Shown: piece by piece, positions 27,888-40,168 of the stretch
How the letters are laid out: every line of letters starts with the position of its first letter
Numbering within the stretch: the stretch's first letter is position 1
Source: Clostridium aestuarii
GTDB taxonomy: Bacteria; Bacillota; Clostridia; Clostridiales; Clostridiaceae
DNA length: 64,000 bases
Assembly: GCF_026735135.1 (NCBI RefSeq)
Contig: NZ_JAPQER010000001.1
Location: forward strand, 875,500-939,499
Reading direction: 5' to 3'
Translations under genes and position numbers: made by a program
The notes under the pieces: generated by a model
The model's database searches: none
Seen by the model: the letters and a program-made list of their open reading frames with translations, nothing else
Told to the model about the DNA's origin: nothing

Positions 27888-29948
27888 CTATTTTTTCCCA
27901 AGAATTTTTTCTGCAATACTCTTTGGAGTTTCTTCATAATGATCAAATTCCATAGTATAAGTTCCTCTTCCTTGAGTTCTTGATCTTAATACAGTTGCAT
28001 AACCAAACATTTCTGATAATGGTACAAATGCATTTATAACTTGAGCACCTGATCTTGGATTCATTCCCTCTATTCTACCTCTTCTAGAGTTAATATCACC
28101 CATTACGTCTCCCATATATTCTTCTGGAACAACTACTTCAACTTTCATAGTTGGTTCAAGTAATACTGGATTTGCTTTAGCCATACCATGTTTAAACGCC
28201 ATAGAACCGGCAACTTTGTATGCCATTTCTGATGAATCGACATCATGGTATGAACCATCATAACATTTAACTTTAAAGTTGATAACTGGGAAGCCTCCTA
28301 AAATACCACTTTGAGCAGCTTCTTGGATTCCATTATCTACAGCCGGAACATATTCTCTTGGAATAACTCCTCCAACTATAGCATTTTCGAATTCATATTC
28401 TCCCTCATTTGGTATCAATTCAATCCAGCAATGTCCGTATTGTCCACGACCTCCAGATTGTCTTACAAATTTACCTTCAGCTTTAACAGCTTCCTTAATA
28501 GTTTCTTTGTAAGCAACTTGTGGAGCACCAACATTACACTCAACTTTAAATTCTCTTTGAAGTCTATCAACTATGATTTCAAGGTGCAATTCACCCATAC
28601 CAGCGATAATTACTTCACCTGTTTCTTGATTTGTATAAGTCTTAAATGTAGGATCTTCTTCTGCAAGTTTAGCAAGTGCTATCCCCATCTTTTGTTGACC
28701 AGCTTTTGTCTTTGGTTCTATAGCTACATGTATAACTGGTTCTGGGAATTCCATACTTTCAAGTATTACTGAATCTTTTTCGTCACATAAAGTATCTCCA
28801 GTAGTTGTGTTTTTAAGACCTATTATAGCACCTAATTCTCCAGCATATAATTCTTCAACTTCTTCTCTATGATTAGCGTGCATTTTAACAAGTCTTCCTA
28901 CTCTTTCTTTCTTGCCTTTTGTACTATTGAAGACATAACTTCCACTTTTTATAACGCCCGAATAAACTCTAGCAAATGCTAATTTACCAACAAATGGGTC
29001 CGTAGCAATTTTAAATGCTAAAACAGCTAGTGGTTCATTATCATCTGCTTTTCTTTCAATTTCATTTCCATCTTCATCTACACCTTTAATAGCTTCGATT
29101 TCTAATGGAGATGGCATATATCGTATAACTGCGTCAAGTAATTGTTGAACACCTTTATTTTTATATGCAGTACCACAAAATACTGGTATAATGTGATTAT
29201 CTATAGTTGCTTTTCTTAATGCAGTATGAAGTTCTTCTTCAGTAATTTCTTCACCTTCTAGATACTTCATCATTAATTCTTCGTCTGTTTCAACAATAGC
29301 TTCTATCATTGAACTTCTATATTCTTGCGCTTTTTCTTTTAAATCTTCTGGAATTTCAACTTCTTCAAAGTTAACTCCTAATTCATGATCAAAAATTATA
29401 GCTTTATTCGTTACAAGATCTACATGCCCTTGATAATTATCTTCTTTTCCTATTGGAATTTGTATTGGTACTGCATTAGCATGTAATCTTTCTCTCATAG
29501 AATTTACTGACATATAAAAGTCAGCACCTAATATATCCATCTTATTTATAAACGCCATTCTTGGAACATGGTATTTGTCCGCCTGTCTCCAAACCGTTTC
29601 AGTTTGCGGTTCAACTCCACCTTTTGCATCTAAGATAGTAACTGCACCATCTAATACTCTAAGTGATCTTTCAACCTCTACAGTGAAATCTACGTGTCCT
29701 GGTGTATCTATAATGTTTATTTGATGTTCCTTCCAAAAACATGTAGTTGCAGCTGAAGTAATAGTTATACCTCTTTCTTGTTCTTGAACCATCCAGTCCA
29801 TAGTAGCTGCGCCTTCATGTGTTTCACCAATTTTATGTGTTTTTCCTGTATAGAATAGTATACGTTCCGTTGCAGTAGTTTTACCAGCATCTATATGAGC
29901 CATTATACCTATGTTACGGAACTTATTTAAAGGATATTGTCTAGCCAC
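27888..29948 (-). CDS. fusA: Elongation factor G
   Basis: The translocase that moves tRNAs and mRNA after peptide transfer. It has G1 [10 protein letters not shown]3 DTPGHVDF and G4 NKMD in domain I, then four further domains ending [17 protein letters not shown] start it at a GTG at 29948: GAGGAGG lies seven bases before, followed by GTG-GCT-AGA. A TTG seven codons upstream would place the ribosome site within the gene. Length is 686 residues. It stands between rpsG and tuf. Confidence 0.98.
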   Translation of the reverse strand: MARQYPLNKFRNIGIMAHIDAGKTTATERILFYTGKTHKIGETHEGAATMDWMVQEQERGITITSAATTCFWKEHQINIIDTPGHVDFTVEVERSLRVLDGAVTILDAKGGVEPQTETVWRQADKYHVPRMAFINKMDILGADFYMSVNSMRERLHANAVPIQIPIGKEDNYQGHVDLVTNKAIIFDHELGVNFEEVEIPEDLKEKAQEYRSSMIEAIVETDEELMMKYLEGEEITEEELHTALRKATIDNHIIPVFCGTAYKNKGVQQLLDAVIRYMPSPLEIEAIKGVDEDGNEIERKADDNEPLAVLAFKIATDPFVGKLAFARVYSGVIKSGSYVFNSTKGKKERVGRLVKMHANHREEVEELYAGELGAIIGLKNTTTGDTLCDEKDSVILESMEFPEPVIHVAIEPKTKAGQQKMGIALAKLAEEDPTFKTYTNQETGEVIIAGMGELHLEIIVDRLQREFKVECNVGAPQVAYKETIKEAVKAEGKFVRQSGGRGQYGHCWIELIPNEGEYEFENAIVGGVIPREYVPAVDNGIQEAAQSGILGGFPVINFKVKCYDGSYHDVDSSEMAYKVAGSMAFKHGMAKANPVLLEPTMKVEVVVPEEYMGDVMGDINSRRGRIEGMNPRSGAQVINAFVPLSEMFGYATVLRSRTQGRGTYTMEFDHYEETPKSIAEKILGKK

Positions 29949-30082
29949 TTTTTTTCCTCCTCTCAACAAGTAAATTGCCTAGTTAATCATCGTAACGTAA
30001 ATTTAGAATTGGACAAAACTGCTTTGGTAAATTCCAAAACAGTTTTATCCTTAATTTAATAAATTTCATTTTAAAACTTCTA

Positions 30083-30553
30083 TTAATATCTATAGTGAGC
30101 AAATGCTTTATTTGCTTCTGCCATTTTATGAGTATCTTCTCTCTTTTTAACAGCTGAACCCGTATTATTAGCAGCATCCATTAATTCTCCTGCTAATCTT
30201 TCTCTTGTGTACTTTTCTCCTCTTTTTCTAGTAGCTGTAACTAACCATCTTAGTCCTAAAGTTTCTCTTCTTTCTGGTCTAACTTCTATAGGAACTTGAT
30301 AAGTAGCTCCACCAATCCTTCTAGCCTTTACTTCAAGTAACGGCATAACATTGTTCATAGCTGCTTCGAAAACTTCCATAGCATCTTTTCCTGTCTTTTC
30401 TTGAATTATGTTAAATGCACCGTAGCATATTTTTTGAGCTGCTCCTTTTTTACCATCTAACATTATAGAATTGACAAGCTTTGAAACTACTGTACTGTTG
30501 TACATTGGATCTGGTAATACATCTCTTTTAGGTGTAAATCCTTTTCTTGGCAC
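30083..30553 (-). CDS. rpsG: 30S ribosomal protein S7
   Basis: S7 starts assembly of the small-subunit head and is the str-operon repressor in E. coli. The 156-residue protein begins [20 protein letters not shown], with [14 protein letters not shown] block ([19 protein letters not shown], about 85-104) and the ending [15 protein letters not shown]. It lies between rpsL and fusA. Confidence 0.98.
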   Translation of the reverse strand: MPRKGFTPKRDVLPDPMYNSTVVSKLVNSIMLDGKKGAAQKICYGAFNIIQEKTGKDAMEVFEAAMNNVMPLLEVKARRIGGATYQVPIEVRPERRETLGLRWLVTATRKRGEKYTRERLAGELMDAANNTGSAVKKREDTHKMAEANKAFAHYRY

Positions 30554-30695
30554 TTTTCTTCCCTCCTTAACATATTATTTAATTCACAGGTACTCGGTAT
30601 TTCTACCGTAAAGTGCTCTCTTCTGCAAAACCTATAAGTATATAATCTATATATAATCTATATAAATGCTGAAGACATAGCACTATTTTAATCAA

Positions 30696-31073
30696 CTATT
30701 TTTGTTTTGGTCTTTTTGCACCATACTTTGATCTTCCTTGCATTCTGTTAGCCACACCTGCTGCATCTAATGCACCTCTAACAATGTGGTATCTAACACC
30801 TGGAAGGTCTTTTACTCTTCCACCTCTTATTAAAACAACACTATGCTCTTGTAAATTGTGACCTATACCTGGAATGTAGGCACTAACCTCATATCCATTT
30901 GTAAGTCTTACCCTTGCAACTTTTCTTAAAGCTGAGTTAGGTTTCTTAGGAGTTGTAGTCTTAACAACTGTACATACTCCCCTCTTTTGTGGGCATTGTT
31001 TTAATGCTGGTGATGTTGACTTAGTCTCTAATGTCTTTCTTCCTTTTCTTACTAACTGGTTTATTGTTGGCAT
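30696..31073 (-). CDS. rpsL: 30S ribosomal protein S12
   Basis: S12 monitors decoding in the A site. The 125-residue protein has [19 protein letters not shown] (about 39-57) and [17 protein letters not shown] (about 84-100). The two lysines at the streptomycin-resistance positions (within PKKPNS and GRVKDLPG) are the wild-type residues. It follows the L7Ae-like gene by 59 bp. Confidence 0.98.
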   Translation of the reverse strand: MPTINQLVRKGRKTLETKSTSPALKQCPQKRGVCTVVKTTTPKKPNSALRKVARVRLTNGYEVSAYIPGIGHNLQEHSVVLIRGGRVKDLPGVRYHIVRGALDAAGVANRMQGRSKYGAKRPKQK

Positions 31074-31132
31074 CTTTACACCTCCTTAAAGCTTAATTAA
31101 CAATATATAAATTTTTGTTGTTAGCTAAATTA

Positions 31133-31372
31133 TTATTCTAAAATCAAAGCAACTGCAGCTCCTACATCTATTCCACATAGTTTACCCAGTTCTTTCATTG
31201 TATCTATATAGATAACTTCTAGAGCTTTTACATTGGCTGATTTTATTATGGGATTCATTAGTTTACTATCAGCATCCTTTGCAACATAAAGAATTTTTCC
31301 TTCTCCATTTTTGATGCATTTGGTTGTTTGCTTTAGACCAATAACACTTTTGCCTTCAAGCCTATTAACCAT
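31133..31372 (-). CDS. L7Ae/L30e/Gadd45-family ribosomal protein (YbxF-like)
   Basis: A 79-residue kink-turn RNA-binding protein that precedes rpsL in many Firmicutes (YbxF in Bacillus subtilis, which binds the ribosome). The fold is seen in GKSVIGLKQTTKCIKNGEGKILYVAKDAD, then the hydrophobic ALEVIYIDTMKELGKLCGIDVGAAVALIL. It is the first gene of the str operon, with AAGGGAGG before the ATG, a 12-bp hairpin in its leader and a consensus promoter. Confidence 0.9.
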   Translation of the reverse strand: MVNRLEGKSVIGLKQTTKCIKNGEGKILYVAKDADSKLMNPIIKSANVKALEVIYIDTMKELGKLCGIDVGAAVALILE

Positions 31373-31398
31373 TATAAACCTCCCTTTTAAACATTACG

Positions 31399-31427
31399 TT
31401 AGAGACAAAAATCAATTTTGTCTCTAA
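31399..31427 (-). promoter_or_regulatory. Perfect 12-bp hairpin in the leader of the L7Ae-rpsL operon
   Basis: TTAGAGACAAAA (31399-31410) and its complement (31416-31427) with a 5-nt loop. It lies downstream of the promoter, so it is in the operon's leader, and no T-run follows. It could be the rpoC transcript end, an mRNA-stabilising stem, or a control site. Confidence 0.6.
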
Positions 31428-31451
31428 GCATGCATAATACACACAAAATGT

Positions 31452-31480
31452 ATTTTATCATTTTAGTTTCATTGTGTCAA
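31452..31480 (-). promoter_or_regulatory. Sigma-A promoter of the str operon
   Basis: On the minus strand TTGACA (31475-31480), 17-bp spacer, TAAAAT (31452-31457), just after the rpoC stop codon. It lets the L7Ae-rpsL-rpsG-fusA-tuf operon be transcribed apart from rpoBC. Confidence 0.85.
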
Positions 31481-31491
31481 TAAAATCAATA

Positions 31492-34400
31492 TTAAGCTTC
31501 ATTAATATTTATTACTTCTTCGTTATGAACCTCTTCACTTGTGTTTAGCTTTACTGCTCTATACTTCATCATTCCCGTTCCAGCAGGAATCAGTTTACCA
31601 ATTATTACATTTTCTTTCAATCCTAATAATGGGTCAACTTTACCTTTTATAGCTGCATCAGTAAGCACTCTAGTAGTTTCTTGGAATGAGGCAGCTGATA
31701 AGAATGAATCGGTAGCAAGAGCAGCTTTAGTTATCCCTAGTAATGCTATATCACCAGTTGCTGTTTCTCCACCTTGTTCTGTTATTTGCTTATTTGCTCC
31801 CTCAAAATCAAATATATCTACTAAAGTTCCTGGAAGCAACTCAGTATCTCCTGAATCTTTCACTTTAACTTTTCTAGTCATTTGTCTTACAACAACTTCT
31901 AAATGCTTGTCGTTTATATCAACCCCTTGAAGTCTATATACTTTTTGCACTTCAGATAGTAAATAGTTTTTAACTTCTAACGGCCCTTTAATTGCTAATA
32001 TATCATGTGGATTTACTGAACCTTCAGTGATTTCATCACCTGCTTCAATTTTATTTCCACTCATAACTTTTATTCTTGAACCAAAAGGTATATCGTAACT
32101 CTTACTTTCAGCATTATCATCTATTACGTGTACGATTCTCTTTTTCTTAGTCTCTTCAATTTTTATAGTACCTGCAACTTCACTTATTATTGCAAGTCCT
32201 TTTGGTTTTCTAGCTTCAAATACTTCTTCAACTCTAGGAAGACCTTGCGTAATATCTGCTCCAGCAACTCCACCTGTATGGAATGTTCTCATTGTAAGCT
32301 GTGTTCCTGGTTCACCAATTGATTGAGCAGCAATTATACCTACAGCTTCTCCAATATTTATCTTTCTAGCTGTAGCCATATTCATGCCATAACATTTAGC
32401 ACAAACTCCGTGTTTTGCTCTACATGTAAATACAGATCTTATTTTAACCTTTTTAACACCTGTTTCTTCTATTCTTCCAGCTATATATTCATCCATATAA
32501 ATGTCTTTTTTAACTATAATTTCCCCTGTTGATGGATCTTTTATATCTTCTGCAGAATACCTTCCTGTAAGTCTTTCAGCTAATGTTTCAATTACTTCAT
32601 TTCCTTCTTTAATTTCTGAAACATAATATCCTTCTTTGGTTCCACAATCTTCTTCTCTAACTATAACATCTTGACTTACATCAACAAGTCTTCTAGTCAA
32701 ATATCCTGAATCGGCAGTTTTTAAAGCTGTATCAGCATTACCTTTTCTAGCTCCATGAGTTGAAATAAAGTATTCTAATACATCAAGTCCTTCTCTAAAT
32801 GATGCTCTAATAGGCAATTCGATAATTTTACCTGATGGATTAGCCATAAGTCCTCTCATACCAGCAAGCTGTTTGATCTGACTCTTTGAACCTCTGGCTC
32901 CTGAATCCGCCATCATAAATATCGGATTAAACTTATCAAGGCTATTCATTAATGAATTCGCAACATTTTCTGTAGTTTGAGTCCATTTTTCAATAACTCT
33001 TTCATATCTTTCATCTTCTGAGATAAATCCTCTTCTGTACATTTTTTCAATTTTATCTACAGCAGCATCAGTATCTGCAAGCAATTTACCTTTATTCTCA
33101 GGAACTGTCATATCAGATACTGATATTGTTATAGCTCCTATAGTAGAATAATGATATCCTTTTGCCTTAATCCTATCTAACATTACTGATGTCATAGTTG
33201 CACCATATTTATTATAACATTTGTCTATTATCTTTCCTAGATTCTTCTTACTAACTAAGAAATCAACTTCTAGTTTAAATTCATTTTCTGATTTACTTCT
33301 ATCAATAAACCCTAAATCTTGAGGTATTGATTCATTAAATATCAATTTTCCTGGTGTAGTATCAATTATTCCGCTAACAAGTTTACTATCTTTAACTTTA
33401 GACAACTTAACTTTTATTTTTGCATGAATATCAATTACACCAACTTGATAAGCCATCAACACTTCTTCTTTACTTGAGAAAATCTTGCCTTCTCCCTTAA
33501 CTCCATCTTTATCTAATGTTAAGTAATATGAACCTAAGACCATATCTTGAGTAGGTACACATACAGGTTTACCATCAGATGGTTTTAATATATTATTAGC
33601 TGCAAGCATTAAAAATCTTGCTTCTGATTGAGCTTCTACAGAAAGCGGTACATGCACCGCCATTTGATCACCATCAAAATCAGCATTATATGCAGTACAT
33701 ACTAACGGATGAAGCTTTATTGCTTTACCTTCAACAAGAATTGGTTGGAAAGCTTGAATACCCAGTCTATGCAGCGTAGGAGCACGATTCAAAAGCACTG
33801 GATGTTCTGAAATTACTTCTTCGAGTACATCCCAAACTTGAGGCATTATTCTCTCAACCATTTTTTTAGAACTTTTTATATTATGAGCAGTTCCTCTTTC
33901 TACTAGCTTTTTCATAACAAATGGTTTAAATAATTCAAGTGCCATTTCTTTAGGAAGACCACATTGATACATTTTAAGTTCTGGACCTACAACTATAACC
34001 GAACGTCCTGAATAGTCAACACGTTTACCAAGTAGGTTTTGTCTAAATCTTCCTTGTTTACCTTTTAGCATATCTGATAATGATTTTAAAGGTCTGTTTC
34101 CTGGACCAGTAACAGGTCTACCACGTCTTCCATTATCTATAAGTGCATCCACTGCTTCTTGAAGCATTCTTTTTTCATTTCTCACTATAATATCTGGAGC
34201 ACCTAAATCTAAAAGTTTTTTCAATCTATTATTTCTATTTATTACTCTTCTATATAAATCATTTAAATCAGATGTAGCAAATCTTCCTCCATCTAATTGA
34301 ACCATAGGTCTTAAATCTGGAGGTATTACTGGTATTACATCAATAATCATCCAATCTGGTCTATTTTTAGATTTTCTAAAAGATTCTACAACCTCTAGTC

Positions 34401-35028
34401 TTCTTATAGTTCTTACTTTTTTCTGCCCTGTACTAGTTTTTAGATTTTCTTTTAGTTCTTTAGATAGCTGAACTAAATCAATTTCATATAATAATCTTTT
34501 TACAGCTTCAGCACCCATTCCAGCATCAAAGCTATTTTCTCCATATTTATCAATACTTTCTCTATACTCTTTTTCATTTAACAATTGTTTCTTTAATAAT
34601 GGAGTTTCTTTAGGATCTAAAACTATATACGATGCAAAGTATAGTACTTTTTCTAAAGATCTCGGAGACATATCAAGAATAAGTCCCATACGAGACGGTA
34701 TACCTTTAAAATACCATATATGAGACACAGGAGCTGCAAGCTCTATATGGCCCATTCTTTCACGTCTTACTTTAGATTTTGTAACTTCTACTCCACATCT
34801 ATCACATACTATTCCTTTGTATCTTACTCTTTTATATTTACCACAATGACATTCCCAATCTTTTATAGGTCCAAATATCCTTTCACAAAACAACCCATCT
34901 TTTTCTGGCTTTAATGTTCTATAGTTGATAGTTTCAGGTTTTTTAACTTCTCCTCTTGACCACTCTCTAATTTGCTCTGGTGAAGATAAACCTATTTGTA
35001 AGGCCTCAAAATTATTTAATTCTATCAA
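31492..35028 (-). CDS. rpoC: DNA-directed RNA polymerase beta' subunit
   Basis: The 1178-residue beta' subunit carries the catalytic magnesium site in [12 protein letters not shown] (about 455-466), an N-terminal zinc ribbon ([20 protein letters not shown], about 60-78) and a second cysteine set ([13 protein letters not shown]). I start it at a TTG at 35028 (then [12 protein letters not shown]): GGAGGGAGG lies eight bases upstream, and the frame's earlier ATG at 35049 overlaps the rpoB stop and lies within that ribosome site. It follows rpoB. Confidence 0.98.
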   Translation of the reverse strand: MIELNNFEALQIGLSSPEQIREWSRGEVKKPETINYRTLKPEKDGLFCERIFGPIKDWECHCGKYKRVRYKGIVCDRCGVEVTKSKVRRERMGHIELAAPVSHIWYFKGIPSRMGLILDMSPRSLEKVLYFASYIVLDPKETPLLKKQLLNEKEYRESIDKYGENSFDAGMGAEAVKRLLYEIDLVQLSKELKENLKTSTGQKKVRTIRRLEVVESFRKSKNRPDWMIIDVIPVIPPDLRPMVQLDGGRFATSDLNDLYRRVINRNNRLKKLLDLGAPDIIVRNEKRMLQEAVDALIDNGRRGRPVTGPGNRPLKSLSDMLKGKQGRFRQNLLGKRVDYSGRSVIVVGPELKMYQCGLPKEMALELFKPFVMKKLVERGTAHNIKSSKKMVERIMPQVWDVLEEVISEHPVLLNRAPTLHRLGIQAFQPILVEGKAIKLHPLVCTAYNADFDGDQMAVHVPLSVEAQSEARFLMLAANNILKPSDGKPVCVPTQDMVLGSYYLTLDKDGVKGEGKIFSSKEEVLMAYQVGVIDIHAKIKVKLSKVKDSKLVSGIIDTTPGKLIFNESIPQDLGFIDRSKSENEFKLEVDFLVSKKNLGKIIDKCYNKYGATMTSVMLDRIKAKGYHYSTIGAITISVSDMTVPENKGKLLADTDAAVDKIEKMYRRGFISEDERYERVIEKWTQTTENVANSLMNSLDKFNPIFMMADSGARGSKSQIKQLAGMRGLMANPSGKIIELPIRASFREGLDVLEYFISTHGARKGNADTALKTADSGYLTRRLVDVSQDVIVREEDCGTKEGYYVSEIKEGNEVIETLAERLTGRYSAEDIKDPSTGEIIVKKDIYMDEYIAGRIEETGVKKVKIRSVFTCRAKHGVCAKCYGMNMATARKINIGEAVGIIAAQSIGEPGTQLTMRTFHTGGVAGADITQGLPRVEEVFEARKPKGLAIISEVAGTIKIEETKKKRIVHVIDDNAESKSYDIPFGSRIKVMSGNKIEAGDEITEGSVNPHDILAIKGPLEVKNYLLSEVQKVYRLQGVDINDKHLEVVVRQMTRKVKVKDSGDTELLPGTLVDIFDFEGANKQITEQGGETATGDIALLGITKAALATDSFLSAASFQETTRVLTDAAIKGKVDPLLGLKENVIIGKLIPAGTGMMKYRAVKLNTSEEVHNEEVININEA

Positions 35029-35048
35029 GGGTAAGTCCTCCCTCCACA

Positions 35049-38000
35049 TTAATGTTCATCATTAAAATCTTCTAATTCTAATCCATTTGTAATTTCATCT
35101 AATGGTAATTCTTCATAATCTAGATTTATATCTTCTTCATATTCATCTTTATTGTTAACATTTTCTACGGAATCATTACTAGGTTTAGAAGTAACTGTAT
35201 CTTCTGCACCTTCAATGTTTATTCCTAAGTCTTCCATTTCTTCTTCTTCTGCTTCTGCTTCTTTAATTTTTATTTCTTCATTTTCATCACTTAATACTTT
35301 TACATTTAAGCATAAAGCTTGTAGTTCTTTAATAAGAACTTTAAAAGATTCTGGAACACCTGGTTCTGGTATATTTTCTCCTTTTACAATAGATTCATAT
35401 GTTTTAACTCTACCAACAACATCATCAGATTTAACTGTTAAAACTTCTTGAAGTGTGTGTGCTGCGCCATATGCTTCTAATGCCCAAACTTCCATTTCTC
35501 CAAATCTTTGACCACCAAATTGAGCTTTTCCTCCTAATGGTTGTTGTGTAACTAATGAATATGGTCCTGTAGATCTAGCATGTATCTTATCATCAACTAA
35601 ATGATGAAGCTTTAAAATATACATATATCCTACAGTAACTTTACTATCAAAAGGTTCTCCTGTTCTTCCATCAGATAAAACAGTCTTACCATCAGCCGTA
35701 TAGCCTGCTTCTTTAAGCAATTCAACAATTTCCTCTTCTTCTGCACCATCAAATACAGGCGTTGCAATATGCCATCCTAATTCTGCTGCTGCCCAGCCTA
35801 AATGTACTTCAAGCACCTGACCAATATTCATACGTGAAGGTACACCTAACGGATTTAAACATATTTGAAGAGGCCTTCCATCTGGTAAAAACGGCATATC
35901 TTCTTCTGGTAATATTCTGGAAATAACACCCTTATTACCATGTCTTCCTGCCATTTTATCTCCAACAGATATCTTTCTCTTTTGAGCAATATAACATCTA
36001 ACTAATTCATTAACACCCGGAGGTAGCTCATCACCATTTTCTCTTGTAAATACTTTGACATCTACAATTATTCCTGCTTCTCCGTGAGGAACTCTTAAGG
36101 AAGTATCTCTAACTTCTCTTGCTTTTTCTCCGAAAATAGCTCTTAAAAGTCTTTCTTCAGCAGTAAGTTCTGTTTCTCCTTTTGGAGTAACTTTCCCTAC
36201 TAATATGTCTCCAGATCTAACTTCTGCACCTGTTCTGATTATTCCACGTTCGTCTATATTTTTAAGTGCATCTTCACCAACATTTGGTATATCTCTTGTT
36301 ATTTCTTCTGGACCTAGTTTTGTATCTCTAGCTTCTGCTTCATATTCTTCTATATGAATTGATGTAAATACATCATCACGTACAAGTTGTTCTGATATAA
36401 GCATTGCATCTTCGTAATTATATCCTTCCCAAGTTATGAATCCCATACGTATATTTTGACCTAAAGCTATTTCTCCAAAATCTGTTGATGGTCCATCTGC
36501 TAAAACATCCCCAGCTTTTATTATTTCACCTTTTTCTACTATAGGTCTTTGATTTATACAAGTTCCTTGGTTAGATCTCTTATACTTAATAAGCTTATAT
36601 CTATCAATTCCACCATCTGAATCTCTCTTTACTTTTACTTCATCAGCGCTTACATAAATAACTGTTCCATCATGTTTTGCTTTTGGAAGAACTCCTGAAT
36701 CTATAGCTGCTTTATATTCTATTCCTGTACCAACTATTGGTGCTGCTGGTTTTAATAAAGGTACCGCCTGACGCTGCATGTTTGATCCCATTAACGCACG
36801 ACTGGCATCATCATTTTCAAGAAATGGAATCATTGCAGTAGCTACAGAAACTATTTGTCTAGCTGAAACATCCATTAAATCTACTTGCTCTTTAGGAACA
36901 ATTAGAACATCTTCTTCTTTTCTAACTGTTACTTTATCGTCAATAAAATGTCCTTCTTTGTCCATAGGTTCTTTAGCCTGAGCTACAAGATATTGATCTT
37001 CTTCATCTGCTGTTAAATAAATTATTTTGTCTGTAACTCTTCCTATTTTCTTTTCTACAAGTCTATATGGAGTTTCTATAAATCCATACTCATTTACTTT
37101 AGCATAACATGCAAGTGAGTTTATAAGCCCTATATTAGGTCCTTCAGGCGTTTCTATAGGACACATTCTACCATAATGAGAATGGTGAACATCTCTAACT
37201 TCGAAACCAGCTCTTTCTCTTGAAAGACCTCCTGGTCCTAAAGCTGATAATCTTCTTTTATGTGTTAATTCTGATAGTGGATTTGTTTGATCCATAAACT
37301 GTGAAAGCTGCGAACTTCCAAAGAACTCTTTAATTGCTGCTGCAACTGGTCTTATATTTATTAAAGCTTGAGGTGTTATAACTTCTTGGTCTTGAATAGT
37401 CATTCTCTCTTTGACTACTCTCTCCATTCTTGATAATCCAATTCTAAATTGGTTTTGTAATAGTTCTCCAACCGATCTTAAACGTCTGTTTCCTAAATGA
37501 TCAATATCATCGATGTTCCCTATACCATAAGGTAATCCTAATTCATAACTTACAGTAGCATATATATCATCTGTAACTACATGTTTAGGTACTAACTCAT
37601 GGATATTTTTCTTTATCTCTTCTTTTATAGATTTCTCATCACTACAGTTATCAAGTATTTTCTTCAATGTAGGATAGTGTACATGTTCTTTAATTTTCAA
37701 ATCAGAAATATCGAAATCTATGAATTTATGTATGTCAACGAAGTTGTTACCTATAACTTTAACAACTTTATCCTCAACTTGTATGTTTACGCAATTTATA
37801 CCACATTTTTGTATTTCAAGAGCTTTTTCTCTATCTATAATTTCATCTTTTTGGACTAATATTTCTCCAGTAGCAGAATTAACTATATCTTCTGCTGCTA
37901 CTTGATTAAGTATTCTGATATAACTTGCTAGCTTCTTATTAAATTTATATCTTCCAACTCTAGACAAATCGTATCTTTTCGCATCAAAAAATAGCGAATT

Positions 38001-38765
38001 TATAAGTGAAACTGCACTATCTACTGTTGGTGGTTCTCCTGGTCTTAATCTTTTATATATTTCAAGTAACGCTTCTTCTCTAGTTTTAGTATTATCTTTT
38101 TCTATTGTAGCTTTTAATCTCTCGTCTTCACCAAAATAATCTATGATTTCCGCATCACTTCCAAGTCCTAAAGCTCTTACAAGGATACTGATTGGAAGCT
38201 TTCTTGTTTTGTCAATTCTAACGTATATAATATCATTTGAATCCGTTTCGTACTCTAACCAAGCTCCTCTATTAGGTATTACTGTTGCAGAAAAAAGTTT
38301 TTTTCCCGTTTTATCAACATTATAGCCATAATAAGCTCCTGGTGATCTTACTAGCTGACTTACTATAACTCTTTCAGCACCATTAATAACAAACGTACCC
38401 TGTTGTGTCATCAATGGGAAATCTCCCATGAATACTTCTTGTTCTTTAACTTCACCAGTTTCCTTGTTTAATAATCTTACCTTTACTTTTAAAGGTGCAG
38501 CATAAGTTGTATCCCGTTCTTTACATTCCTCTACGGAATACTTAATACTTTCCTTATCTAGTTTATGGTCAACAAATTCTAGAACAAGGTTTCCTGTATA
38601 ATCTTGTATAGGATTGATATCATCAAATACCTCTTTCAATCCTTCATCCCAAAACCATTTGTAAGAATTTAACTGAATTTCTATCAAATTAGGCATAGGA
38701 CATATTTCATTAACTTTTGAGAAGCTCATTCTCATTCTTTTACCAATTTGAATAGGATGTACCAT
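35049..38765 (-). CDS. rpoB: DNA-directed RNA polymerase beta subunit
   Basis: The 1238-residue beta subunit. The rifampicin region reads [20 protein letters not shown] then [12 protein letters not shown] (about 463-495) with wild-type residues throughout. The conserved C-terminal blocks [14 protein letters not shown] and [24 protein letters not shown] are intact. It ends in an acidic tail of about 80 residues beyond the last conserved helix, usual in clostridia. GAGGGGTG precedes the ATG. A consensus promoter lies about 165 bp upstream, after the rplL terminator. Confidence 0.98.
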   Translation of the reverse strand: MVHPIQIGKRMRMSFSKVNEICPMPNLIEIQLNSYKWFWDEGLKEVFDDINPIQDYTGNLVLEFVDHKLDKESIKYSVEECKERDTTYAAPLKVKVRLLNKETGEVKEQEVFMGDFPLMTQQGTFVINGAERVIVSQLVRSPGAYYGYNVDKTGKKLFSATVIPNRGAWLEYETDSNDIIYVRIDKTRKLPISILVRALGLGSDAEIIDYFGEDERLKATIEKDNTKTREEALLEIYKRLRPGEPPTVDSAVSLINSLFFDAKRYDLSRVGRYKFNKKLASYIRILNQVAAEDIVNSATGEILVQKDEIIDREKALEIQKCGINCVNIQVEDKVVKVIGNNFVDIHKFIDFDISDLKIKEHVHYPTLKKILDNCSDEKSIKEEIKKNIHELVPKHVVTDDIYATVSYELGLPYGIGNIDDIDHLGNRRLRSVGELLQNQFRIGLSRMERVVKERMTIQDQEVITPQALINIRPVAAAIKEFFGSSQLSQFMDQTNPLSELTHKRRLSALGPGGLSRERAGFEVRDVHHSHYGRMCPIETPEGPNIGLINSLACYAKVNEYGFIETPYRLVEKKIGRVTDKIIYLTADEEDQYLVAQAKEPMDKEGHFIDDKVTVRKEEDVLIVPKEQVDLMDVSARQIVSVATAMIPFLENDDASRALMGSNMQRQAVPLLKPAAPIVGTGIEYKAAIDSGVLPKAKHDGTVIYVSADEVKVKRDSDGGIDRYKLIKYKRSNQGTCINQRPIVEKGEIIKAGDVLADGPSTDFGEIALGQNIRMGFITWEGYNYEDAMLISEQLVRDDVFTSIHIEEYEAEARDTKLGPEEITRDIPNVGEDALKNIDERGIIRTGAEVRSGDILVGKVTPKGETELTAEERLLRAIFGEKAREVRDTSLRVPHGEAGIIVDVKVFTRENGDELPPGVNELVRCYIAQKRKISVGDKMAGRHGNKGVISRILPEEDMPFLPDGRPLQICLNPLGVPSRMNIGQVLEVHLGWAAAELGWHIATPVFDGAEEEEIVELLKEAGYTADGKTVLSDGRTGEPFDSKVTVGYMYILKLHHLVDDKIHARSTGPYSLVTQQPLGGKAQFGGQRFGEMEVWALEAYGAAHTLQEVLTVKSDDVVGRVKTYESIVKGENIPEPGVPESFKVLIKELQALCLNVKVLSDENEEIKIKEAEAEEEEMEDLGINIEGAEDTVTSKPSNDSVENVNNKDEYEEDINLDYEELPLDEITNGLELEDFNDEH

Positions 38766-38928
38766 TAAAATTTCACCCCTCGCATAAGAAATAACAACAA
38801 TATAATATATTAATAGGTATTTTATACCTTAAATTAAACTTGCTCATTTTATTAGTATAACCCAAAAAAATAGATTAATTCAACATTATAAATTATTATT
38901 TATGATTTAAATTTTCATGCATTAAATT

Positions 38929-38957
38929 ATAATATCATAATAGATTTTGAGTGTCAA
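38929..38957 (-). promoter_or_regulatory. Sigma-A promoter of rpoBC
   Basis: On the minus strand TTGACA (38952-38957), 17-bp spacer, TATTAT (38929-38934). The leader to rpoB is about 155 nt, AT-rich, with no strong hairpin seen. Confidence 0.8.
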
Positions 38958-38975
38958 CCACATATATGCATATTT

Positions 38976-39006
38976 AAAAAAGGCACTTATTTATAAGTGC
39001 CTTTTT
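38976..39006. terminator. Terminator after rplL
   Basis: Stem AAAAAGGCACTTAT with its complement, 2-nt loop, T-run on both strands. It lies 22 bases after the rplL stop and before the rpoB promoter, so rplJL and rpoBC are at least partly separate transcripts. Confidence 0.88.
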
Positions 39007-39028
39007 ATAAATTTAACAAGTGAAATTT

Positions 39029-39394
39029 TTATTTTAATTCTACTGTAGCACCAACTTCTTCAAGTTTTGCTTTCATTTCTTCAGCTTGGTCTTTAGCAAT
39101 AGCTTCTTTTAATGTCTTTGGAGCTCCATCAACTATACCTTTAGCTTCTTTTAATCCTAATCCTGTTACTTCTCTAACAATTTTTATAACTTTAATTTTT
39201 TGTGATCCAGCACTAGCTAAAACTACATCAAATTCTGTTTTTTCTTCAGCAGCTCCAGCTCCTGCAGCAGCTCCAGCAGCTGCAGCTGGTGCAGCAGCAC
39301 TTACTCCAAATTCTTCTTCACATGCTTTTACTAATTCGTTTAATTCTAACACTGACATTTCTTTTATAGCTTGAATCATTTCTTCTCTTGTCAT
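39029..39394 (-). CDS. rplL: 50S ribosomal protein L7/L12
   Basis: The multicopy stalk protein that recruits translation GTPases. The 121-residue protein has the N-terminal dimerisation helix ([18 protein letters not shown]), an alanine-rich hinge (about 33-50) and the factor-binding C-terminal domain ([27 protein letters not shown]). It follows rplJ by 53 bp, with GGAGGTG before the ATG. Confidence 0.98.
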   Translation of the reverse strand: MTREEMIQAIKEMSVLELNELVKACEEEFGVSAAAPAAAAGAAAGAGAAEEKTEFDVVLASAGSQKIKVIKIVREVTGLGLKEAKGIVDGAPKTLKEAIAKDQAEEMKAKLEEVGATVELK

Positions 39395-39447
39395 TATTAT
39401 CGCACCTCCAAATTTTTTTTTAAACTTATGAAATTATATTTTCAATT

Positions 39448-39957
39448 TTATTCAGCACTTTCAGCTGATTCGTTTTTCTCTTTTATTGCATTTAATAAAT
39501 AAACTAAGTTGGACATTGGAGCTTTTAAGCTGCCAAGTAATTTTGCAATAAGTATTTCTTTTGATGGTATTGATGCAAGCTCTTTAATTTTAGCTTCATC
39601 ATACACTTCGCCTTGAACTACTCCAGCTTTCAATTCTAAATTTTTATGTTCTTTTGCAAAATCATTAAGGATTCTAGCTGGTGCTGTTACATCCTCATAT
39701 GAAATCGCCATTGAAACTGGTCCTTTTAAGTATTCTAATATACCTTCCATACCCAACTCTTTAGCAGCTAAAGTAACTAATGTGTTCTTGTAAACTTTGT
39801 ATTCTACTCCAGCTTCTCTTAAATCTTTTCTAAGTTTAGTATCTTCTTCAACGTTCAATCCTTGGTAGTTAGCAAGTACAACTGCTTCTGACTTTTCTAA
39901 CTTTTCTCTTATTTCTTGAACTTTTGCTTCTTTTAGTTTTCTATTATTGCTTAGCAT
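39448..39957 (-). CDS. rplJ: 50S ribosomal protein L10
   Basis: L10 is the stalk base that carries L7/L12 dimers and represses its own operon. Start set at 39957 ([20 protein letters not shown]): AAGGAGGTGG lies seven bases before. The frame runs 25 codons further upstream, but that stretch is the attenuator hairpin and leader. The 169-residue protein has [14 protein letters not shown] and, at the end, the helix that binds L7/L12 ([14 protein letters not shown]). Confidence 0.97.
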   Translation of the reverse strand: MLSNNRKLKEAKVQEIREKLEKSEAVVLANYQGLNVEEDTKLRKDLREAGVEYKVYKNTLVTLAAKELGMEGILEYLKGPVSMAISYEDVTAPARILNDFAKEHKNLELKAGVVQGEVYDEAKIKELASIPSKEILIAKLLGSLKAPMSNLVYLLNAIKEKNESAESAE

Positions 39958-39970
39958 TGCGTCCACCTCC

Positions 39971-40095
39971 TTATTAAAAACTAAAGCCTCTTCGCAGACA
40001 CGAAGAGGCTTATATTCAATCATTTCAACCAACCGAATATCAAACTCCTCGGTAGGTTGGAATTTCCGTTATGCTTTCGCACCCACTGTCTATGG
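39971..40095 (-). promoter_or_regulatory. L10 leader with transcription attenuator (rplJ-rplL)
   Basis: Between rplA and rplJ the minus-strand RNA has the hallmarks of the known Firmicute L10 leader: CATAGACAGTGGGTGCGAAAG, then CCAACC ... GGTTGG helices with a CCGAGGAG internal bulge. An intrinsic terminator follows, an 11-bp perfect stem AAGCCTCTTCG (39984-39994) with its complement (40001-40011) and TTAGTTTTT. The terminator lies just before the rplJ ribosome site, so it attenuates rplJL when L10(L12)4 binds. Confidence 0.87.
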
Positions 40096-40168
40096 AATAT
40101 TATATACTATATAATTTTAGATTGTTTAACATTAAGTATTTTATCAAAACACTGTTATTATGTCAAGC

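Noticed and set aside
39958..40032. Longer N-terminus for L10
   Set aside because: The extra 25 codons are the L10 leader and attenuator stem.
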